A stretch of DNA of 17,118 bases. Source: Alistipes sp. UBA928 (lineage in GTDB: Bacteria > Bacteroidota > Bacteroidia > Bacteroidales > Rikenellaceae). A program made the translations under genes and the position numbers. The notes beneath the pieces are model-generated. The model did not search any database and was not told the origin of the DNA. It saw nothing but the letters and a program-made list of their open reading frames with translations. The stretch is taken from the NCBI GenBank assembly GCA_002293665.1, contig DBDQ01000017.1:1-17118 (forward strand). The letters are read 5' to 3'. Below, piece by piece: positions 14,666-17,118 of the stretch (position 1 is the stretch's first letter; each line of letters opens with the position of its first letter).

Positions 14666-16042
14666 ATGAATAGCGTGAACGATACGATAGTCGCTTTGGC
14701 TACGGGCCGGGGCGGAGCGATCGCCGTCATAAGGGTGAGCGGCGGGGAGGCCATTGCCGTGGTCGACCGGGTGTTTGCCGCCCGCAGCGGACGTGCGCTC
14801 TCTGAGTCTGGCGGCTACACCGTACATCTGGGCGAGGTTCGCGACGGTGACGAGATCGTCGACGAGGTACTGGTCACTGTTTTCCGGGCTCCCCACTCCT
14901 ACACAGGCGAAGATTCCGCAGAGATTTCGTGTCATGCGTCGCCGTATATCGAGAACAGGATCGTTCAGTTGCTGATTGCGTCGGGCGGTCGGGCGGCTAC
15001 TGCGGGGGAGTTCACCGTGCGGGCCTTCCTTGCCGGGAAGCTCGACCTGGCGCAGGCCGAGGCGGTGGCCGACCTGATCGCTGCAGGAGGACGCGCGCAA
15101 CACACCCTTGCGATGGGGCAGTTGAGGGGTGGAGTGTCGTCGGCGCTTGCGGCGTTGAGGGGCGAGTTGACGGAGCTTGCGGCGCTGTTGGAGTTGGAGC
15201 TCGATTTCGGCGAGGAGGAGGTTGAATTTGCCTCGCGGGAGCGGTTGAGAGAGCTTGCGGCACGGATTGGCGGTGAGCTCGACACTCTGGCGGGATCGTT
15301 TGCACTCGGCAACGCGATTCGCGAAGGGGTGCCGGTGGCGATCGTGGGACGGCCCAACGCCGGGAAATCGACTCTGCTCAATGCGCTCGTGGGCGACGAT
15401 CGGGCGATGGTGTCGGAGATTGCCGGCACGACGCGCGACAGGATCGAAGAGAGGGCGGTGATCGGTGGCGTCGATTTTCGTTTTATCGACACGGCGGGGT
15501 TGCGTGCCACGGGCGATCTGCTCGAACGGATGGGGATCGAACGCGCGCGCGAGGCGGTGGCGAAGGCGTTTTTGGTGCTGCTGCTGATCGACTCTGAAGA
15601 TTTCGACGAGGCCGACGTCGCCGCGCAGATCGCCGACCTCGGGTTGCGCTCCGACCAGCGCTTGTGTGTGGTGGTCAATAAAATAGATAAGAGTCTCCGG
15701 CCCGGGGGCTTTAGTCCAGCCATGATCCAGGTCGTGATCCCGGTCTCGGCCAAAACCGGCCAAAATCTCGATGCCCTGCGGGAATGGCTTGCGGCGGCTG
15801 TCGACACAAGTGCACTCGAAGCAGGAGCCGCGGTGGTCTCCGGAGCACGTCACTACGAGGCTCTGATCCGTGCACGCGAAGCGATTGGCCGAGTCGAAGA
15901 TGGGCTCGCCGCCGAGGTATCCGCCGACCTGCTCGCCGAAGAGGTTCGCGAAGTGGTGTACCATTTGGGCACCATCACCGGTGTCATTACTACCGATGAA
16001 CTTCTTGGCACTATCTTCTCGAAATTCTGCATCGGAAAGTAA
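14666..16042 (+). CDS. mnmE: tRNA uridine-5-carboxymethylaminomethyl(34) synthesis GTPase MnmE
   Basis: MnmE, with MnmG, modifies the wobble uridine (U34) of tRNAs reading codons that end in A or G. The 458-aa product is normal length. It has the N-terminal formyl-THF-binding domain (about 1-120), a helical domain, a G domain inserted at about 220-375 with G1 GRPNAGKST (228-236), TTRD (255-258), DTAG (275-278) and NKID (338-341), and the conserved C-terminal FCIGK with Cys at 455. The ATG at 14666 is used; a TTG one codon upstream is an alternative. Upstream are a T run and a 14-bp tandem repeat, with no clear -7 box, so it probably belongs to the parAB-led unit. The 3' end is intact and is followed at once by a mobile-element-like region. 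Confidence 0.97.
   Translation: MNSVNDTIVALATGRGGAIAVIRVSGGEAIAVVDRVFAARSGRALSESGGYTVHLGEVRDGDEIVDEVLVTVFRAPHSYTGEDSAEISCHASPYIENRIVQLLIASGGRAATAGEFTVRAFLAGKLDLAQAEAVADLIAAGGRAQHTLAMGQLRGGVSSALAALRGELTELAALLELELDFGEEEVEFASRERLRELAARIGGELDTLAGSFALGNAIREGVPVAIVGRPNAGKSTLLNALVGDDRAMVSEIAGTTRDRIEERAVIGGVDFRFIDTAGLRATGDLLERMGIERAREAVAKAFLVLLLIDSEDFDEADVAAQIADLGLRSDQRLCVVVNKIDKSLRPGGFSPAMIQVVIPVSAKTGQNLDALREWLAAAVDTSALEAGAAVVSGARHYEALIRAREAIGRVEDGLAAEVSADLLAEEVREVVYHLGTITGVITTDELLGTIFSKFCIGK
16025..16042 (+). other. Candidate attachment site at the mnmE 3' end
   Basis: The last 18 bp of mnmE (TTCTGCATCGGAAAGTAA), encoding FCIGK and the stop, are equivalent in position to the site used by SGI1-family islands in Proteobacteria. 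An integrase gene begins 194 bp downstream in the same direction. The coding end is complete, as expected when an element restores its target gene. No second copy is within the window, so the att function is inferred from position only. Confidence 0.4.
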
Positions 16043-16179
16043 CCCACGAAAGCAAAGTAGCGCAAATAGGTGTAAAATATCCTGTCAAACAATGATTTAG
16101 GCATAGTTCTGTCGATGATAATTAGCCTTTGATTTTCCGTTTGTGCTGCAAAATTTGCCGCATATTTGTGGTTGACGAA

Positions 16180-16211
16180 TTTGTATGTCGCAAAAATTAA
16201 CCCTATATTTG
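16180..16211 (+). promoter_or_regulatory. Integrase promoter (-33 TTTG, -7 TATATTTG)
   Basis: TTTG at 16180-16183 and TATATTTG at 16204-16211 are separated by 20 nt, the best Bacteroidota -33/-7 pair in the window. The -7 box ends 25 nt before the integrase ATG, allowing an ordinary short leader. It overlaps the right arm of an inverted repeat. Confidence 0.65.
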
Positions 16212-16216
16212 CGACA
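16186..16216. promoter_or_regulatory. Inverted repeat overlapping the integrase -7 box
   Basis: TGTCGCAAA (16186-16194) and TTTGCGACA (16208-16216) are perfect 9-bp inverted arms with a 13-nt spacer. The right arm covers TTTG of the -7 box and the left arm lies between -33 and -7. Centre-to-centre spacing of 22 bp, about two helical turns, suits a dimeric repressor. It could instead be a recombinase-binding site. Confidence 0.5.
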
Positions 16217-16236
16217 CGACAAAACGACAGACTACT

Positions 16237-17118
16237 ATGGAAATCAAGCTGATTAAACGGAAATTGAAGACGGGACGCACTTCGCTCGTGCTGGAATATT
16301 ATTCCGGCTACTCGTTGGGCGAGAACGGCACTACCCGCGCCAAACGCAAGTACGAGACGCTCGAATACTACCTCTACACCTCTCCCAAAGACAGGGCAGA
16401 GCGGGATCACAACAAGGTGAATCTCGAAATGGCAGAAAAGGTAAAGGCCAAACGTCTGCTCGCCCATCAGAACAAGCAATACGGGTTTTCGGTGGAGTAT
16501 AAAATCCGCACCAATCTCATAGAATATATCGAACGCCTCATTGATGAACGCAAGGCATCTCCGGGGAATTGGGGTAACTGGGATAGCGCGCTGAAGCACC
16601 TTGTTGCCTACGCCGGAACCGACACCTCTTTCGAGATGGTGGACAAGTCGTTCGTCGAGGGTTTCAAACGCTATTTGGCGAAGGAGGCGCGGACGAAAAG
16701 CAACACCCCGCTTTCGGCCAGCAGTCAGAGCAGCTATTTCCTAAAACTCAAGGCCGCGCTTAATCAGGCCGTTGAGGACGGCATCATCCCCCACTCACCC
16801 GCATCGGCGGTCAAACCCGCAAAAATTGAGGAGGTTCACCGTGAATATCTGACGTTCGAGGAGTTGCAACGCCTTGTGAAAGCACCCTGTAAATATCCTG
16901 TTTTGAAGGAGGCGTTTCTGTTCTCATGCCTGACGGGTATGCGTTGGAGCGACATAAACAAGCTGACCTGGGGCGAGGTGCAGGAATATGACGGCACGAC
17001 CCGCATCGTTTTCCGTCAGAAGAAAACCAAAGGGTTTGAATATCTTGACATATCCGATCAGGCGGTTCGCTATCTCGGTAAGCGCCGGAGGCAGGACGAA
17101 CGGGTGTTCGAGGGGTTG
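16237..17118 (+). CDS. Tyrosine site-specific integrase (3' end cut by window)
   Basis: The first 294 residues of a tyrosine recombinase of the Bacteroides mobile-element type are present; the frame is still open at the window end. Residues about 1-75 form a basic N-terminal arm-binding region, with a YETLEYYLYTSP segment (39-50). Residues about 90-200 are a SAM-like core-binding domain. The catalytic domain starts about 203 (REYLTFEEL), with the first catalytic Arg in CLTGMRWSD (R236) and the probable beta-hairpin Lys near 262-265 (KKTK). The H-x-x-R, H/W and Tyr motifs should lie beyond the edge. Such enzymes integrate and excise conjugative or mobilisable elements; some relatives instead invert promoters. 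Its position next to the mnmE 3' end and its AT-rich upstream region support an integrated element. The ATG at 16237 follows a good promoter. Confidence 0.9.
   Translation, partial: MEIKLIKRKLKTGRTSLVLEYYSGYSLGENGTTRAKRKYETLEYYLYTSPKDRAERDHNKVNLEMAEKVKAKRLLAHQNKQYGFSVEYKIRTNLIEYIERLIDERKASPGNWGNWDSALKHLVAYAGTDTSFEMVDKSFVEGFKRYLAKEARTKSNTPLSASSQSSYFLKLKAALNQAVEDGIIPHSPASAVKPAKIEEVHREYLTFEELQRLVKAPCKYPVLKEAFLFSCLTGMRWSDINKLTWGEVQEYDGTTRIVFRQKKTKGFEYLDISDQAVRYLGKRRRQDERVFEGL

Larger units (their letters stand above)
16043..16236 (+). promoter_or_regulatory. AT-rich spacer with integrase promoter region
   Basis: This 194-bp non-coding stretch is clearly AT-richer than the genes before it. It contains four ATTTG motifs (16153, 16164, 16179 and 16207) and an imperfect set of GAAAG-like repeats just after the mnmE stop (for example GAAAGTAA and GAAAGCAA). 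These might be integrase arm sites, but that is speculative. The promoter and inverted repeat are listed separately. I see no terminator hairpin for mnmE, no tRNA and no convincing small gene. Confidence 0.5.

Noticed and set aside
13430..15964. An 844-codon open frame on the minus strand opposite mltD and mnmE
   Set aside because: It lies antisense to two clear genes and the repeat-bearing gap. Its composition (rich in His, Arg, Gln) is typical of a GC-rich shadow frame, and no family is recognisable.
16043..16236. A tRNA or small RNA in the integrase spacer
   Set aside because: No cloverleaf-forming arms or terminator hairpin could be found by eye.

Overview
This window looks like the chromosome of a GC-rich member of the Bacteroidota, most likely Bacteroidales. 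Four things point there: sigma-A type -7 boxes of the form TAnnTTTG ahead of several genes, few purine-rich ribosome-binding sites, Bacteroidota-specific families (DUF5683, an OstA-like protein, a DUF5106-like thioredoxin lipoprotein), and a Bacteroides-style tyrosine integrase. GC content and gene content would fit Rikenellaceae/Alistipes, but that narrower placement is inference. Almost everything is ordinary core genome; the last ~1.1 kb is the likely edge of a mobile element.

Layout. (1) 68-967, minus: the GTPase Era, divergent from (2) a plus-strand block at 1008-4294: a HAD phosphatase, the XTP/dITP pyrophosphatase RdgB, a thioredoxin-fold lipoprotein and FolD. The first three are joined by 4-nt ATGA overlaps; folD follows after 16 nt and ends at a strong hairpin terminator. 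The 41-bp divergent region is a perfect 13-bp-arm palindrome with a -7 box in each arm. (3) 4349-10232, minus: a four-gene operon read from right to left: CPBP intramembrane protease, a SurA-like lipoprotein, a two-domain SurA-like peptidyl-prolyl isomerase, and a 924-aa OstA/LptA-like protein. It reads as a cell-envelope cassette for outer-membrane protein folding and probably LPS transport. (4) 10299-16042, plus: parA, parB, a DUF5683 protein, a MltD-like LysM lytic transglycosylase and mnmE. This joins chromosome segregation, wall remodelling and tRNA modification on one strand. (5) 16043-17118: a 194-bp AT-rich spacer with a clear promoter and a possible operator, then a tyrosine integrase cut by the window end. 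It lies directly after the 3' end of mnmE, the same kind of target used by SGI1-type genomic islands in Proteobacteria.

Most notable: the probable mnmE-3'-end integration site, with an inverted repeat over the integrase promoter; repeated -7 boxes only 2-8 nt from start codons, suggesting leaderless or near-leaderless mRNAs; a seven-copy exact-period DSLxxx hexapeptide array inside the OstA-like protein; and an internal duplication of the DUF5683 core. No rRNA, tRNA, CRISPR array or complete insertion sequence was seen, and I did not recognise a wholly new multi-gene system. The only stretches without a gene are 1-67, the short intergenic gaps and 16043-16236, none longer than 300 bases.
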